A stretch of 64,000 nt of DNA from Methanospirillum lacunae (lineage in GTDB: Archaea; Halobacteriota; Methanomicrobia; Methanomicrobiales; Methanospirillaceae): assembly GCF_003173355.1 (NCBI RefSeq), contig NZ_QGMY01000007.1, positions 248,001 through 312,000 on the forward strand, written 5' to 3'. Under the pieces are notes generated by a model. It was not told the DNA's origin. It saw only the letters and a list, made by a program, of their open reading frames with translations, and made no database searches. Both the position numbers and the translations under genes were made by a program. Position 1 is the first letter of the stretch. Every line of letters begins with the position of its first letter. Of this stretch, positions 18,868 to 29,322 are shown piece after piece.

Positions 18868-21225
18868 TTGGTCATCGTACCGGTCCTCACTCTCGGAGCC
18901 ATTGCATACACTAGCGCCTATAACGCAGTGTACAGCGATATCAGTCAGAACCTTGGAAACCAGGTTTCTGACATGAAAGATGAAAGCGCGACGGTCTACA
19001 ACCTTACCCAGAACAAGGTGAATGACGATCTTAACATCCTGAGAAATTCGTTTTATTCTAAAGGGACTCCAGAGATCAATGATGGTAAACTGATACTCTC
19101 ATCGGGATCATCACGTTATGTGGTGAATGATAACTTCGAGATCGTTGATGGGGTGCAAAAACTGGTTGGTGGGGCTGCAACAATATTTCAAAAAGAGGGT
19201 GACAAGGCAGTCAGGATCTCCACTAACGTCATTGGTGATGATGGCAAACGGGCAATCGGCACGACTGTATCTCAGGCAGTATATGACGCAGTCATCAACA
19301 AGGGTGAGACCTACTACGGATCGGCAATCGTTGTAGGTAAACCGTATATCACGGCTTATGAACCTATCAAGAATGCAAAAGGGGAGATCGTCGGGATTCT
19401 TTTTGTGGGTGTTGAAGAGAATGCCACGGTTGGTGTGCTCAAATCCCAGATAAAGGCAAAGAAGATCGGGGAGAAGGGGTACATGTACGTCCTTAACAGT
19501 ACCGGGTATACTATCCTTCACCCGACAAATGAAGGGAAGAGCGACACAGATCTCCCCTTTATCAAAGAGATCATCACCAAGAAAAACGGATTTATACACT
19601 ACAATTATAACGGTGTCGAAAAAGTCGCTGCATACGCGTATTATCAGCCCCTTGACTGGATCATCATCGCAAACGGATCCCTTGCCGACTTTATGGGCCC
19701 GATTGATGCTATCAGGAACACCATCATCCTCGTAATCATACTTGGTGTCATCGCAGGGGTTGCCATCTCATACTGGTTTGGAAACTCGATATCAAGGCGG
19801 ATGACCGAACTCGTCAGGGTTTCTGAACAGATTACCAAGGGTAACCTTTCAGTCAGCGTCAATGAGTCAGCGAGTATGGATGAAATCGGGATCCTAAACA
19901 GGTCCTTCCTTGAGGTTATCAGAACATTTGAGCGGTTCAGGGATGAAGTTCAGACGATCAGTTTTGCTACTGCTGAGGGAAATCTAAATGTACGAGGAGA
20001 CTCATCCAAATTCCAGGGTGACTATGCCCTAATCATCGGTGGAGTAAACAAGACCGTTGACGCGATGGCAATACCAATCAAAGAGGCGATGAGACTTTCA
20101 GGCGAATATGCAAAAGGAGACTTTTCCGCACGGGTTGACCAGTCACTTCAGCTTAAGGGCGAGTTTCTCACTTTCAGGGATGCTCTTAACACCATCGGTA
20201 CCGATATCTCCGAAGCCATCACCAAGGTCAAACAGGAGGTTGATGGATTGTCAGAGGCAATGGGCCATGTGGGGGCTAACGTCAATTCTGTAACGAGCGG
20301 AATGGTTGAAGCACACCACAGTATTGAAGACGTCTCTAAAGGAACCGGTCAGGTTGCCCAGATCGCCAGTGCAGTCAACACGATGGCAGACCATTGTGGC
20401 AACAGTACCAAACAGATCATGAATGCAATGCAGGATCTCGCAACTACTGTGTCTGAAGTCGCTACTAAGATGAATGATGTAACATCACTGACAGGAAGTG
20501 CATCTCAACTCTCAGAACGCGGTAAGGAGGTAGCAGGAAAGGCTGAAGCCGGGATGCAGGGAATCATGCATTCATCATCTGATATCGAACGTATGGTTAC
20601 CGATATCAACAACCAGATGAGCGAAATCGGAAGGATTGTAGATATTATCAGTTCGATCGCTGAGCAGACAAACCTACTCGCTCTTAATGCTGCGATAGAA
20701 GCTGCACGGGCTGGGGAGGCAGGACTCGGATTTGCTGTTGTTGCCGGTGAAGTCAAGGATCTTGCAACCGGTTCACAGAAATCTGCAGAAAATATTGCTT
20801 CAATCATCACAGCCCTGCAGCAGAAGACGGCACTTATTGCGGATGCAGTGAAGGTCTCATTGACAGAGGTGAAGAATGGTGATGAGGCAGTTGGAGAGTC
20901 ACTTGCCATATTCAGCGATATTGTCGGGTCCATATCTGAGATCGACAAGAATATGAACGAGGTGGCAGCAGCGAGCCAGGAACAGGCTGCCTCTGTTGAA
21001 GAGGTGACCGCTACTGTTCATGAATTCGGAGACATGATCCAGAAAACTGCAAAGGAGTCAGTTGGACTTGCAGCAGCAAGTGAGGAGTCTTCAGCAGCAG
21101 TTGATCAGATCGTCACCATGATCGACCATGTAAACACCTCTATGGATGAAATTAGAAGTGTTGTAAGTAAGGCCCTCGAATCGACTCAGTTTATCGAGGA
21201 AGAGATGAGCAAATTCAGAATCTGA
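18868..21225 (+). CDS. Transmembrane methyl-accepting chemotaxis protein (Cache sensor)
   Basis: 785 residues from TTG 18868, the only conventional start. The frame stays open upstream to 18721, and the codons before the TTG ([10 protein letters not shown]) complete the first membrane helix, so the real start is probably upstream at a non-standard codon such as CTG 18784, six bases after AGGAGGG. A double-Cache extracellular region follows ([34 protein letters not shown]), then membrane helix 2 ([19 protein letters not shown]), HAMP-type segments and the MCP signalling domain with tip [17 protein letters not shown]. It should sit in a chemosensory array with CheA/CheW. It is monocistronic. 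Confidence 0.9.
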   Translation: MVIVPVLTLGAIAYTSAYNAVYSDISQNLGNQVSDMKDESATVYNLTQNKVNDDLNILRNSFYSKGTPEINDGKLILSSGSSRYVVNDNFEIVDGVQKLVGGAATIFQKEGDKAVRISTNVIGDDGKRAIGTTVSQAVYDAVINKGETYYGSAIVVGKPYITAYEPIKNAKGEIVGILFVGVEENATVGVLKSQIKAKKIGEKGYMYVLNSTGYTILHPTNEGKSDTDLPFIKEIITKKNGFIHYNYNGVEKVAAYAYYQPLDWIIIANGSLADFMGPIDAIRNTIILVIILGVIAGVAISYWFGNSISRRMTELVRVSEQITKGNLSVSVNESASMDEIGILNRSFLEVIRTFERFRDEVQTISFATAEGNLNVRGDSSKFQGDYALIIGGVNKTVDAMAIPIKEAMRLSGEYAKGDFSARVDQSLQLKGEFLTFRDALNTIGTDISEAITKVKQEVDGLSEAMGHVGANVNSVTSGMVEAHHSIEDVSKGTGQVAQIASAVNTMADHCGNSTKQIMNAMQDLATTVSEVATKMNDVTSLTGSASQLSERGKEVAGKAEAGMQGIMHSSSDIERMVTDINNQMSEIGRIVDIISSIAEQTNLLALNAAIEAARAGEAGLGFAVVAGEVKDLATGSQKSAENIASIITALQQKTALIADAVKVSLTEVKNGDEAVGESLAIFSDIVGSISEIDKNMNEVAAASQEQAASVEEVTATVHEFGDMIQKTAKESVGLAAASEESSAAVDQIVTMIDHVNTSMDEIRSVVSKALESTQFIEEEMSKFRI

Positions 21226-21290
21226 TCATAAGGTCAGAACCTCCCTTCTCCCGCCTATTTATCGGGCTTTAACACCAATGTGTTCTGACC

Positions 21291-22370
21291 GTGATCTCGT
21301 CTTCTACAAGGCCAATTCTCTTTGTCCTTGCTGCAGCATTTCTCTTTGGCTCTTCAGCACCGATGGCAAAACTGGCACTGGCAGGTATTGCACCGATCAC
21401 GCTAGCTAGTATAATCTATTTTGGAAGCGGGGGAGGAATGGCAGTATACCGGCTTTTCCGTTATCTTCGTGGGATTGCTGAAGAAGAGCCACCGCTCAAT
21501 AGGAGTTCTGTTCCCTGGGTTATCGGGGCTTCATTCTTTGGGGCTGTTCTTGCAACAACCAGTCTCACACTTTCACTTCGCACCGTTACAGCCTGGGAGG
21601 CATCAGTCCTACTCAGTTTCGAAGCTGTCGCCACTGCACTGGTTGCCAGGGTTGTATCAGGAGAGAGGGCAGGCCCAAGGGTGTGGACTGCACTTGGATG
21701 TATCACTCTCGCCTGTATTACCCTTGTCTGGAGACCGGACCATTCACTCGGACTTTCCATAGGAGCAGCCGGCATTATCTTCACCTGCCTCTGCTGGGGT
21801 GTGGATACCAGTTGCTCACGAAAGATAGCAGGTCGTAATCCGCTTGAGATTGTGATGTATAAAGGCCTCTTTGCCGGAGTAGTCACCTTCGCAATTTCTA
21901 GAATTATCGATGAACCACTTCCACAAGCAGGTCCGGCAGTGGTAGCCGCGATCATAGGTATAACCGGGTTTGGCGGTTTGATGACATTCTGTTTCCTTAA
22001 AGGGCTCAGGGATCTGGGTCCAGCCCGAACCGGCTCTTACTTCGGAATAAACCCGGTGTTTGGTATCATCATGGGTCTGATAATATTCAGGAACATTCCA
22101 GGCTTGATCTTCATCCCTGCTGCTGGACTGATGCTCACCGGGATCGCAATCCTGTTGACTGAGCATCACAGCCATATGCACCGTCATTCTCCTGATGTTC
22201 ATGATCATCGGCACAGGCATACCGACGGACATCATGATCATCCACACCCAAAAGGGACCCTTCCTATAGGACCGGATGGATATCATACTCATCTTCACTC
22301 GCACCGGGACCTCATTCATGAGCATGAACATACTCCAGACATTCATCATCAACACCAACACACACGGTAA
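21291..22370 (+). CDS. EamA/DMT family exporter with His-rich C-terminal tail
   Basis: 359 residues from GTG 21291. Ten hydrophobic segments in two EamA repeats (LFVLAAAFLFGSSAPMAKLAL; GAAGIIFTCLCWGVDTSC) fill the first ~285 residues. The last ~70 residues are dominated by histidine: 24 His in runs such as HHSHMHRH, HDHRHRH and HEHEH. Such tails bind zinc, nickel or cobalt in metal transporters and chaperones but are unusual on EamA proteins. Transport substrate is unknown; metal sensing or metal efflux is an inference from the tail. Confidence 0.85.
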   Translation: MISSSTRPILFVLAAAFLFGSSAPMAKLALAGIAPITLASIIYFGSGGGMAVYRLFRYLRGIAEEEPPLNRSSVPWVIGASFFGAVLATTSLTLSLRTVTAWEASVLLSFEAVATALVARVVSGERAGPRVWTALGCITLACITLVWRPDHSLGLSIGAAGIIFTCLCWGVDTSCSRKIAGRNPLEIVMYKGLFAGVVTFAISRIIDEPLPQAGPAVVAAIIGITGFGGLMTFCFLKGLRDLGPARTGSYFGINPVFGIIMGLIIFRNIPGLIFIPAAGLMLTGIAILLTEHHSHMHRHSPDVHDHRHRHTDGHHDHPHPKGTLPIGPDGYHTHLHSHRDLIHEHEHTPDIHHQHQHTR

Positions 22371-22447
22371 CAGATTTCCGGAGATCTTAGGTAGAATCAT
22401 ACTTCCTGCAGCGCAGGATTAAGAATAATCCGGTTCAACCTATCAGC

Positions 22448-23596
22448 ATGTTTGCAAAACGGATCGATAACCTGCCCCCGTACCTCTTCGCCCGCATCGA
22501 TGAGATGAAGGCAAAGAAACGCAGTGAAGGGGTGGATGTCATCGACCTCGGAGTAGGGGATCCCGACCTTCCCACTCCGTCCCATATTGTGCAGGCACTC
22601 ATTGACGCTGCACAGGATCCAGACAATCATCATTACCCCTCATACCTTGGAATGCAGGCATTCCGTGAAGCAGTAGCCGGATGGTATAAACGCAGGTTCT
22701 CAGTTGATCTTGACCCATCGTCTGAGATCATCTCATTGATGGGCTCTAAAGATGGGGTCGCCCATATCCCAGAAGCACTCGTCAACCCGGGAGACTATGT
22801 CCTTGTACCAAGCCCCGGATACCCGGTGTACTCCACCGGAGCACTCTTCTCAGAGGGAAAAGTTCACGAGATGCCACTTCTTTGCGAAAACAACTTTCTC
22901 CCTGACCTGGATGCAATTCCTTCAGACATAGCAAAAAAATCCCGGCTCATGTGGATCAACTACCCAAACAACCCCACATCAGCTATTGCTCCGCCAAAAT
23001 TCTTTGAAGAGGTTGTTCAGTTTGCCCGAGACAACGATATTGTGGTTGTCAGCGACAATGCCTACTCTGAAGTCTCTTTTGACGGATACAAAGCACCCTC
23101 ATTTCTGGAGACCGACGGAGCATCAGAGGTTGGTATTGAGATGCACTCCCTTTCAAAGACCTACAACATGACTGGCTGGCGTATCGGAATGGCAGTCGGA
23201 AACAAGGAGATCATCAGGGGCCTTGGAGTGGTCAAGACAAACATTGACTCAGGAACTTTCAACCCGGTGCAGTATGCTGCTATTGCTGCACTTTCAGGTC
23301 CGCAGGACTGTGTCGCAGAAGCCTGCTCTATTTACCAGGAGCGCCGTGATGTTCTGGTTTCAGGGTTGCAGAAACTCGGATTTGATATCCAGGCACCAAA
23401 GGCAACATTCTATGTCTGGCTGAAAGTAGAGGACAGTATGGCAACCGCTGCAAAGATGCTCAATGAAGCAGGAATCGTCGTAACTCCGGGTATTGGATTT
23501 GGTAAATCAGGCGAGGGATATGTCAGGTTTGCAATAACCAGGTCTGTTGACCGGATTCGTGAGGCTATCGGAAGGATGGAGTCGGTATCATGGTAA
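22448..23596 (+). CDS. dapL: LL-diaminopimelate aminotransferase
   Basis: 382 residues of a class I/II PLP aminotransferase. SLSKTYNMTGWRIG near 235 carries the PLP lysine; DLGVGDPDLPTP near 34 and NYPNNPTSA near 176 are typical of DapL. It converts tetrahydrodipicolinate with glutamate to LL-diaminopimelate for lysine synthesis, the route used by many methanogens. The stop overlaps the next gene, lysA, by seven bases. Coupling to lysA supports this function over other aminotransferases of the family. Confidence 0.9.
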   Translation: MFAKRIDNLPPYLFARIDEMKAKKRSEGVDVIDLGVGDPDLPTPSHIVQALIDAAQDPDNHHYPSYLGMQAFREAVAGWYKRRFSVDLDPSSEIISLMGSKDGVAHIPEALVNPGDYVLVPSPGYPVYSTGALFSEGKVHEMPLLCENNFLPDLDAIPSDIAKKSRLMWINYPNNPTSAIAPPKFFEEVVQFARDNDIVVVSDNAYSEVSFDGYKAPSFLETDGASEVGIEMHSLSKTYNMTGWRIGMAVGNKEIIRGLGVVKTNIDSGTFNPVQYAAIAALSGPQDCVAEACSIYQERRDVLVSGLQKLGFDIQAPKATFYVWLKVEDSMATAAKMLNEAGIVVTPGIGFGKSGEGYVRFAITRSVDRIREAIGRMESVSW

Positions 23597-24885
23597 TGAC
23601 CCTTCCACCACACCTCTCAGTCAAAGACCGACACCTGCGAATCGGCGGCTGTGATGCAGTGGAACTTGCATTTAAATACGGAACCCCCCTCTATGTCACA
23701 GATGAGGACCGGATAAGGGCTAACTTTCATGGATACAAAAAGGCCCTCTCATCACGGTACCAGAATATCAGAATTCTGTATGCTGCTAAAGCAAACGGTA
23801 ACCCTTCAATCCTGAAGATCCTTGCAGAGGAAGGAGCAGGAGCAGATGTCTTCTCTTCAGGTGAACTCACCATCGCTTTGCAGGCAGGAATGAAACCTGA
23901 GTACCTCCTCTTCAACGGGAGTTCAAAGACCGAAGCTGATCACCGGCTTGCAGTCGAAAAGGGCGTCAGAGTCTCACTTGACTCTATCGACGAACTGATG
24001 CAGCTTGACCAGATAGCAGGTGAGGCAGGAAAGGTAGTTGAGGTCTCATTCAGAGTAAATCCGGCTATTGATGTTCCAACCCATCCAAAGATTGCCACAG
24101 GACTGGCCACCTCTAAGTTTGGAATTCCGGCAGCAACCATCACAGAGGCATATGCACAGGCTCTTGTATGTAAGAACGTTGTTCCGGTCGGGATACACTG
24201 CCACATCGGGTCGCAGATTCTCTCTGTGGAACCATTTGCGAAAGAAGCACAAGTTCTGATGGAAGTGGTTGCAGAGCTTCACAAAATGGGTGTAAAATTC
24301 AAGTTTGTGGATCTCGGAGGTGGCCTTGGAGTCTGCTATGAGCACTATGGCGGACCTGCTCCTGCATTTGATGCCTATGCAGACGCAATCATGCCAGAGA
24401 TCATCTCAACCTTCACAAGACTGGGTATCTCACCAGAGATCTGGATAGAACCAGGCAGGTCAATGGTCTGTGACTCTACGATCCTGCTCACAAAGGTCAA
24501 CTCAGTGAAACAGGCACACAAAACATTCGTGAATGTGGATGCAGGGTTCAATACCCTGATCAGACCAGCGATGTATGACTCGTATCATGAGGTGTTAGTA
24601 GCAAACCGTGCAGGAGAGGAACAGGCAGGAACCTACACCATAACCGGGCCGATATGTGAGACCGGTGATATCCTTGCCCATGATCGCAAACTCCCTGCAA
24701 TTCAGGTAGGAGATCTCATTGCTCTTCTTGATGCAGGGGCCTATGGGTACTCAATGGCATCGCAGTACAACGGCCGGGGACGCTGCGCTGAGGTACTGGT
24801 AAAAGGGGATAAATCAGCCCTGATGCGAAGAGCAGAAACAGTTGATGATCTTCTGGCAGCTGTGGTAACACCACCATGGCTGTAA
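23590..24885 (+). CDS. lysA: Diaminopimelate decarboxylase
   Basis: 431 residues, the usual length. PLP lysine in YAAKANGNP near 61; HCHIGSQI near 207; glycine loop DLGGGLGV near 240; EPGRSMVCDS near 292; CETGDILA near 354 with the catalytic cysteine; YGYSMASQYN near 387. It makes L-lysine from meso-diaminopimelate. It overlaps dapL by seven bases, so the two last parts of the pathway are coupled. The first codons are ATGGTAATG; either ATG could serve. Confidence 0.95.
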   Translation: MVMTLPPHLSVKDRHLRIGGCDAVELAFKYGTPLYVTDEDRIRANFHGYKKALSSRYQNIRILYAAKANGNPSILKILAEEGAGADVFSSGELTIALQAGMKPEYLLFNGSSKTEADHRLAVEKGVRVSLDSIDELMQLDQIAGEAGKVVEVSFRVNPAIDVPTHPKIATGLATSKFGIPAATITEAYAQALVCKNVVPVGIHCHIGSQILSVEPFAKEAQVLMEVVAELHKMGVKFKFVDLGGGLGVCYEHYGGPAPAFDAYADAIMPEIISTFTRLGISPEIWIEPGRSMVCDSTILLTKVNSVKQAHKTFVNVDAGFNTLIRPAMYDSYHEVLVANRAGEEQAGTYTITGPICETGDILAHDRKLPAIQVGDLIALLDAGAYGYSMASQYNGRGRCAEVLVKGDKSALMRRAETVDDLLAAVVTPPWL

Positions 24886-24889
24886 AGTC

Positions 24890-24903
24890 TTTCCTTTTTT
24901 TCT
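24890..24903 (+). terminator. T-run after lysA
   Basis: TTTCC followed by seven T lies within 20 nt of the lysA stop. It is a likely intrinsic archaeal terminator before the RPA gene. Confidence 0.5.
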
Positions 24904-24942
24904 TGACTGAACCCTGCAGAATTACGAGACCGGAGAAGATCC

Positions 24943-26238
24943 ATGGTCAGGTATCACTACGCACTTGTTGATGACCTGATCAGCAGGGAAGAGTTTGATC
25001 GCAGGATCGAGAAAAAGATCGAAGCCTGCGGTAACCTTGCCGATGAAGTAGCTGCTGCTCTTCTGGTAGTCCGGGATCTTGGTAGATCACATGTGAAAAT
25101 CAAAGGACTACGAGGGAGATCCTCGCTCTTCTGTTTCTATGCAAAGATCCTTGCCTACTCAGAAGTTAAGGAATTTGATAGGGCTGATGGGAACAAAGGG
25201 CTTGTCGCACGGGTCACGGTTGCTGACGAGACAGGTCAGACAGACCTGGTCTTCTGGGATGAACAGGCTGCAGCGATTAGTGAGTCTTTTGAGGCAGGGG
25301 AGGTTGTTGAAGTCATCGGAAGGCATGGAAAGAGCCTGAAAGAGATTCAACCCCTTAACCTGAGGAAAACACATGTCGAGATAAACTGCGACATGAATCC
25401 GAAAGAACAGAGGCAGCCTGAGCGAAAGGATATTGATCTCATGTTCATCAGCCTGCAGCCTGCCAAGACCTTTACCAGGAAGGATGGTACTACCGGAGAG
25501 ATGGTCAGCGGAATTGTAGGGGATGCAGGAGGGACAGCACGTCTGCTCTGTTGGGATGCAGTAATGCTCTCAGGACTTACTCCAGGCATGGCAGTACATG
25601 CAGGAGGTGTCCTAGAGAAAGAAGGGGATTTTGGGGGTAGGGAGATCGTGATTGATGAAAATACCCAGATATCTCCTGTAGTACAGATGCCTGAAATTCC
25701 ATACATCCCGCTCGGAGAAGTGAAACCAGATCAGACCGTGACAGTATCAGGACACTTTGTGCAGGTACTGCCACCACGGCCCTTCACCAGGAGGGATGGA
25801 ACTTCTTCGTGGGTACGGAATGTAAGGATCTCTGATGAGACAGCCACACTCCCGGTAGTACTCTGGGACGATGAAGCATCCCGGACGTTTCTCACAGGAG
25901 AAAAGGTGATCATCTACCATGTGCCTGCCCGGGTAGGGAGAACTGGTGAGACTGAACTTTCGGTGGGAAGAGGAAGTTGTCTGATCATTGTTCCTGAAGG
26001 TGGAGAGAGGATCAGTATAGATGGAACCATCATCGAGAGCCCTGAAGGTAAGGTCATTGACAATGGCGTGCAGGCGTTTTTGATCGAGGGATCATACCAG
26101 CACGGGACTGAGATCATTCTTCATGGAATCATGAGCGGAAAGAGGCTGTTTATAGAGGGTGATGAGAAAACCGGCATATCTCTGGAGATTGTACAGACAG
26201 ATCTTAAACAGTTTCTTGAGAGCCTCGAATCAGCCTGA
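24943..26238 (+). CDS. Replication protein A (OB-fold ssDNA-binding protein)
   Basis: 431 residues with repeated OB folds: FYAKILAYSEVKEF...ARVTVADETGQTDLVFWDE near 65-110, a second near 165-215 (TGEMVSGIVGDAGGTARLLCWD) and a third near 265-320 (WVRNVRISDETATLPVVLWDD). Each has the strand pattern ending in W-D/E that is typical of archaeal RPA. It coats single-stranded DNA in replication and repair. An N-terminal helical part (residues 1-55) resembles that of other methanogen RPA proteins. radA lies downstream, which fits a DNA repair neighbourhood. Confidence 0.88.
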   Translation: MVRYHYALVDDLISREEFDRRIEKKIEACGNLADEVAAALLVVRDLGRSHVKIKGLRGRSSLFCFYAKILAYSEVKEFDRADGNKGLVARVTVADETGQTDLVFWDEQAAAISESFEAGEVVEVIGRHGKSLKEIQPLNLRKTHVEINCDMNPKEQRQPERKDIDLMFISLQPAKTFTRKDGTTGEMVSGIVGDAGGTARLLCWDAVMLSGLTPGMAVHAGGVLEKEGDFGGREIVIDENTQISPVVQMPEIPYIPLGEVKPDQTVTVSGHFVQVLPPRPFTRRDGTSSWVRNVRISDETATLPVVLWDDEASRTFLTGEKVIIYHVPARVGRTGETELSVGRGSCLIIVPEGGERISIDGTIIESPEGKVIDNGVQAFLIEGSYQHGTEIILHGIMSGKRLFIEGDEKTGISLEIVQTDLKQFLESLESA

Positions 26239-26635
26239 AAATACACTTTCACACAGTGATTTGCACGACCATATAATCATTACGATATTACAACCCTCAA
26301 TCCACCAGAAAATATCCAATTTACTCCCTTTTTTTGGCACCGACCATTTGATCCTACTACAAGGACCAATCCATCTCATCATTTGCAAAATTCACATCCC
26401 GTATGAAAAAATTTGAGGGTGAAATGATGACCATATCAGCCGTTTTTCACCGGATTCATGATCCGCATATCCATATTGCGAAAGTATTGAAAACGCACAA
26501 TTTCAGATAATTCAAAAATTAAGGGCCAATTATGGCGATTAAGAGTAGTTCTGAATTCTCTCTTTTCACTTTCGCCCTGTTTCCCTGAAGTTTAAATGGG
26601 GGTCTGAGTGATGGGTAGAGTAGGGATAGAACATT
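26239..26635 (+). promoter_or_regulatory. rpa-radA intergenic region with radA promoter
   Basis: No gene is seen in this 397-nt AT-rich stretch. GAAGTTTAAATG at 26587-26598 is a good archaeal BRE/TATA candidate, about 38 nt before the radA ATG. That would give an RNA with a short leader. No other feature was found. Confidence 0.45.
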
Positions 26636-27862
26636 ATGGCAGCAGAAGCATACCAACTTGAGGACATACCAGGCGTCGGACCAACCACTGCAGAAAAACT
26701 CCGCGAAGCAGGATACGAGAGCGTTGAAAAAATAGCACAATCAACAGCCTCTGAACTGTATGAATCTGCCGAGATCGGTGAGGCTACCGCTCGGAAGATG
26801 ATCAAGTGGTGTATTGCTCAGACTTCTCCTGCTGAGCAGTCAGACAGTGAATCCACCTCAGCAGACGCCGGTGTTGAGTTAGCGCCTATGAATACCAGAA
26901 GACTGGAAATCGAGGATATACCCGGTGTAGGGCCTGCAATAGCAGAAAAACTTCGTGATGGAGGGTTCCTTACAATTGAAGGAATTGCAACAGCTACTCC
27001 ATCGACACTCTCAGAGGCCGCCGAGATTGGTGAATCAACCGCCAAGAAGATGATCAAGTGGTGCAGGGAGCAGGCAGACATAGGGGGCTTCAAGACCGGC
27101 ACAGAGGTCTTTGAGGCACGACTTCTCATCAAGAAACTCAGAACCCTGGTTCCTGAAGTAGACGAACTCCTGGGAGGCGGATTTGAAACCCAGGCAATCA
27201 CTGAACTCTACGGTGAGTTTGGTTCAGGTAAATCACAGATTGTTCACCAGCTTGCAGTAAACGTTCAGCTCCCCGAGGAACTTGGCGGACTTAACGGATC
27301 GGTCATCTACGTTGACACCGAAAATACCTTCAGACCTGAGCGTATCGAACAGATGGTCAAGGGACTTGAGATCGAGGGAGCAGACCCACAGGAATTTCTC
27401 AAGCACATACATGTAGCCCGGGCCCAGACATCAGATCATCAGATGCTCCTGATAGAGAATACTCATGAACTTGCAGAAGAACTCAAGAGCCAGGGCAAGC
27501 CGGTAAAACTCATCATTGTAGACTCGCTCACCGGCCTTTTCCGGTCAGAGTATGCAGGCAGGGGAACCCTGGCTGAACGTCAACAGAAACTGAACAGACA
27601 TATGCATGACATCTTTAAACTCTGTGATGAGTACAACGCAATCGGACTTGTCACAAACCAGGTAATGTCAAACCCGGCGGTTTTCTTCGGCGACCCCACA
27701 AAACCAATTGGAGGAAACATCGTCGGGCACACGGCAACATTCAGGATCTATCTGAGAAAAAGTAAGGGAGGAAAGCGTATCTTCAGACTGGTTGACAGCC
27801 CGAACCTGCCAGACGGTGAAGCTACATTCCTCGTGGAAGAGGGTGGCCTCAGGGCCTGTTAA
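26636..27862 (+). CDS. radA: DNA repair and recombination protein RadA with duplicated HhH domain
   Basis: 408 residues against ~325 usual for RadA. Walker [10 protein letters not shown] near 193-201, Walker B LIIVDSL near 291, and the RadA polymerisation and ATP-cap region ([18 protein letters not shown]) are intact. The extra length is a second helix-hairpin-helix domain: [15 protein letters not shown] at 8-22 and [15 protein letters not shown] at 92-106, each ending in MIKWC, with a Ser/Glu-rich linker of ~25 residues between. An in-frame ATG at 26888 (residue 85) would give a normal 324-residue RadA. RadA forms filaments on ssDNA and drives strand exchange. Confidence 0.93.
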   Translation: MAAEAYQLEDIPGVGPTTAEKLREAGYESVEKIAQSTASELYESAEIGEATARKMIKWCIAQTSPAEQSDSESTSADAGVELAPMNTRRLEIEDIPGVGPAIAEKLRDGGFLTIEGIATATPSTLSEAAEIGESTAKKMIKWCREQADIGGFKTGTEVFEARLLIKKLRTLVPEVDELLGGGFETQAITELYGEFGSGKSQIVHQLAVNVQLPEELGGLNGSVIYVDTENTFRPERIEQMVKGLEIEGADPQEFLKHIHVARAQTSDHQMLLIENTHELAEELKSQGKPVKLIIVDSLTGLFRSEYAGRGTLAERQQKLNRHMHDIFKLCDEYNAIGLVTNQVMSNPAVFFGDPTKPIGGNIVGHTATFRIYLRKSKGGKRIFRLVDSPNLPDGEATFLVEEGGLRAC

Positions 27863-27865
27863 GTT

Positions 27866-28564
27866 GTGCTACGAGCAGTTATCACTGACATAGACGGGAC
27901 ACTTACTGACGAGAGACGCAGGCTCAGTACGTGTGCAATAGAAACGATTAGAAAACTCCAGGATAACGGGGTTCAGGTAGTTCTCGCTAGTGGGAACACC
28001 TCCTGTATCCTCAAAGGTCTCTCCAAGCTTATCGGAACCAGTGGGACATTTATTGGTGAAAATGGCGGAGTATACAGGGTAGGATTCACCGGTGATCTGA
28101 AAATTCTCCCTAACCGCCAGATAGCGCTTGATGCCCTGGATCTCCTTACCAGGCATTTCCAAGAACAGGGGATTACTCTTGACATGTACTCTCCCCGTGA
28201 AAGGTTCGCTGATGTCGCATTTGCCCGTAATGTTCCGGTTGACGAGGTCAGAACTCTTCTTGCAGACTGGAACGTATCAGTTCTTGATACCAATTTTGCT
28301 ATTCATATCCAGGAGAAGGGCTTTAGTAAAGGCTCTGCCTTCAGGCATATCGCAGGTGATCTGGACATACCGCTGTCAGATTTTCTTGCCATCGGCGACT
28401 CTGAGAATGATACCGACATGATTCAGGCTTCAGGAACAGGATGCTGTGTTGCTAATGCAGTACAGGAAGTAAAACAAGCTGCTGATTACGTATCCTCAAT
28501 TCCGTACGGAGAAGGATTTGTTGAGGTTATGACCCGGTTTTTCCCTCACATTCTTGAGAGATAA
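27866..28564 (+). CDS. Phosphoglycolate phosphatase (archaeal HAD family)
   Basis: 232 residues from GTG 27866, three bases after the radA stop. HAD motif I DIDGTLTDE, motif II ASGNT near 41, the C2 cap in the middle, and motif IV GDSENDTDM near 185 are all present. Archaeal members of this type hydrolyse 2-phosphoglycolate and are related to sucrose-phosphate phosphatases. It probably shares the radA transcript. Its 3' end overlaps the convergent PRC-barrel gene by 19 nt. Confidence 0.85.
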   Translation: MLRAVITDIDGTLTDERRRLSTCAIETIRKLQDNGVQVVLASGNTSCILKGLSKLIGTSGTFIGENGGVYRVGFTGDLKILPNRQIALDALDLLTRHFQEQGITLDMYSPRERFADVAFARNVPVDEVRTLLADWNVSVLDTNFAIHIQEKGFSKGSAFRHIAGDLDIPLSDFLAIGDSENDTDMIQASGTGCCVANAVQEVKQAADYVSSIPYGEGFVEVMTRFFPHILER

Positions 28565-28797
28565 CGGTCAATCACAATAAAATCCTTGATATCACGAACA
28601 GATTCAAACGGAACCATCATCCGGTCCCCATCCATTTGGTATCCGGTGGTGTCGTATGTCTCGTCTGGTTCGATGATCAGGTCTGTTATCTGTCCGGTAT
28701 CAAAATCAACCATAAGGTTGCGCAGCTCGCCGATGGCTTTCCCGTCGTTGGTCATGATCTGCTTGCGGGAGAGGCTCCGTGCAAGTACCGCTTTCAT
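28546..28797 (-). CDS. PRC-barrel domain protein
   Basis: 83 residues from ATG 28797 (MKAVLARSLSRKQIM). The longer frame to 28896 adds sequence unlike the family. The pattern is that of small archaeal PRC-barrel proteins: GKAIGELRNLMVDFDTGQITDLII, then MMVPFESVRDIKDFIVI. In other archaea such proteins bind FtsZ (CdpB type) or RNA factors. Which kind this is cannot be decided from sequence alone. The end overlaps the convergent phosphatase gene by 19 nt. Confidence 0.82.
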   Translation of the reverse strand: MKAVLARSLSRKQIMTNDGKAIGELRNLMVDFDTGQITDLIIEPDETYDTTGYQMDGDRMMVPFESVRDIKDFIVIDRYLSRM

Positions 28798-28939
28798 AAC
28801 AGATTTTTCGGTCGTGAACGATATTAAAGATACTTTTTTGAAAGGGTATTTCACCAGGTTATCCCCCGCAACAGGCTCGCAGATGATTATGACCACCAGG
28901 AGCGTCTGATGAGCGCAAAACTTATGGATTTAGTTTTGT

Positions 28940-29266
28940 TTAGACGGTCTCATTCATGACCCAGTCAATATATCCGGAAAACCCTTTGGAAACCGGGAGT
29001 GCAATGATCTCAGGTACCTCATACGGATGAATAGTTCTGATTGCTACAATAAGGTCTTCAACACAATGATTCGCAGTTTTAATGATGAGAAGGTCTTCCT
29101 TTTCATCACAGAGATGGCCTTCCCATCGGTAGAGAGACCGGACGGGAGTTATGTTCACACATGCCACCAACCGGCGCTCCAGGAGCTCGCGGGCGATTCG
29201 TGTTGAATCATCAGAAGGAGCAGTACAGTAGATAACCGAGATATCAGAAAGGTTCTCGTCAGCCAT
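28940..29266 (-). CDS. cutA: Divalent cation tolerance protein CutA
   Basis: 108 residues from ATG 29266; the frame to 29302 adds 12 residues that do not fit the family. CutA signatures: IYCTAPS at the N-terminus, LLERRLVACVNITPVRSLYRWEG near 30-52, EDLLIIKT, and HPYEVPEIIALPVSKG near 78-94. CutA is a small trimeric ferredoxin-like protein linked to copper tolerance in bacteria; its molecular role is unclear. Confidence 0.92.
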   Translation of the reverse strand: MADENLSDISVIYCTAPSDDSTRIARELLERRLVACVNITPVRSLYRWEGHLCDEKEDLLIIKTANHCVEDLIVAIRTIHPYEVPEIIALPVSKGFSGYIDWVMNETV

Positions 29267-29322
29267 TGATAGTTCTCGGCTTTCAGGATATATGAAGATC
29301 ATTCCCTAGCAAGGGAGGAGAC

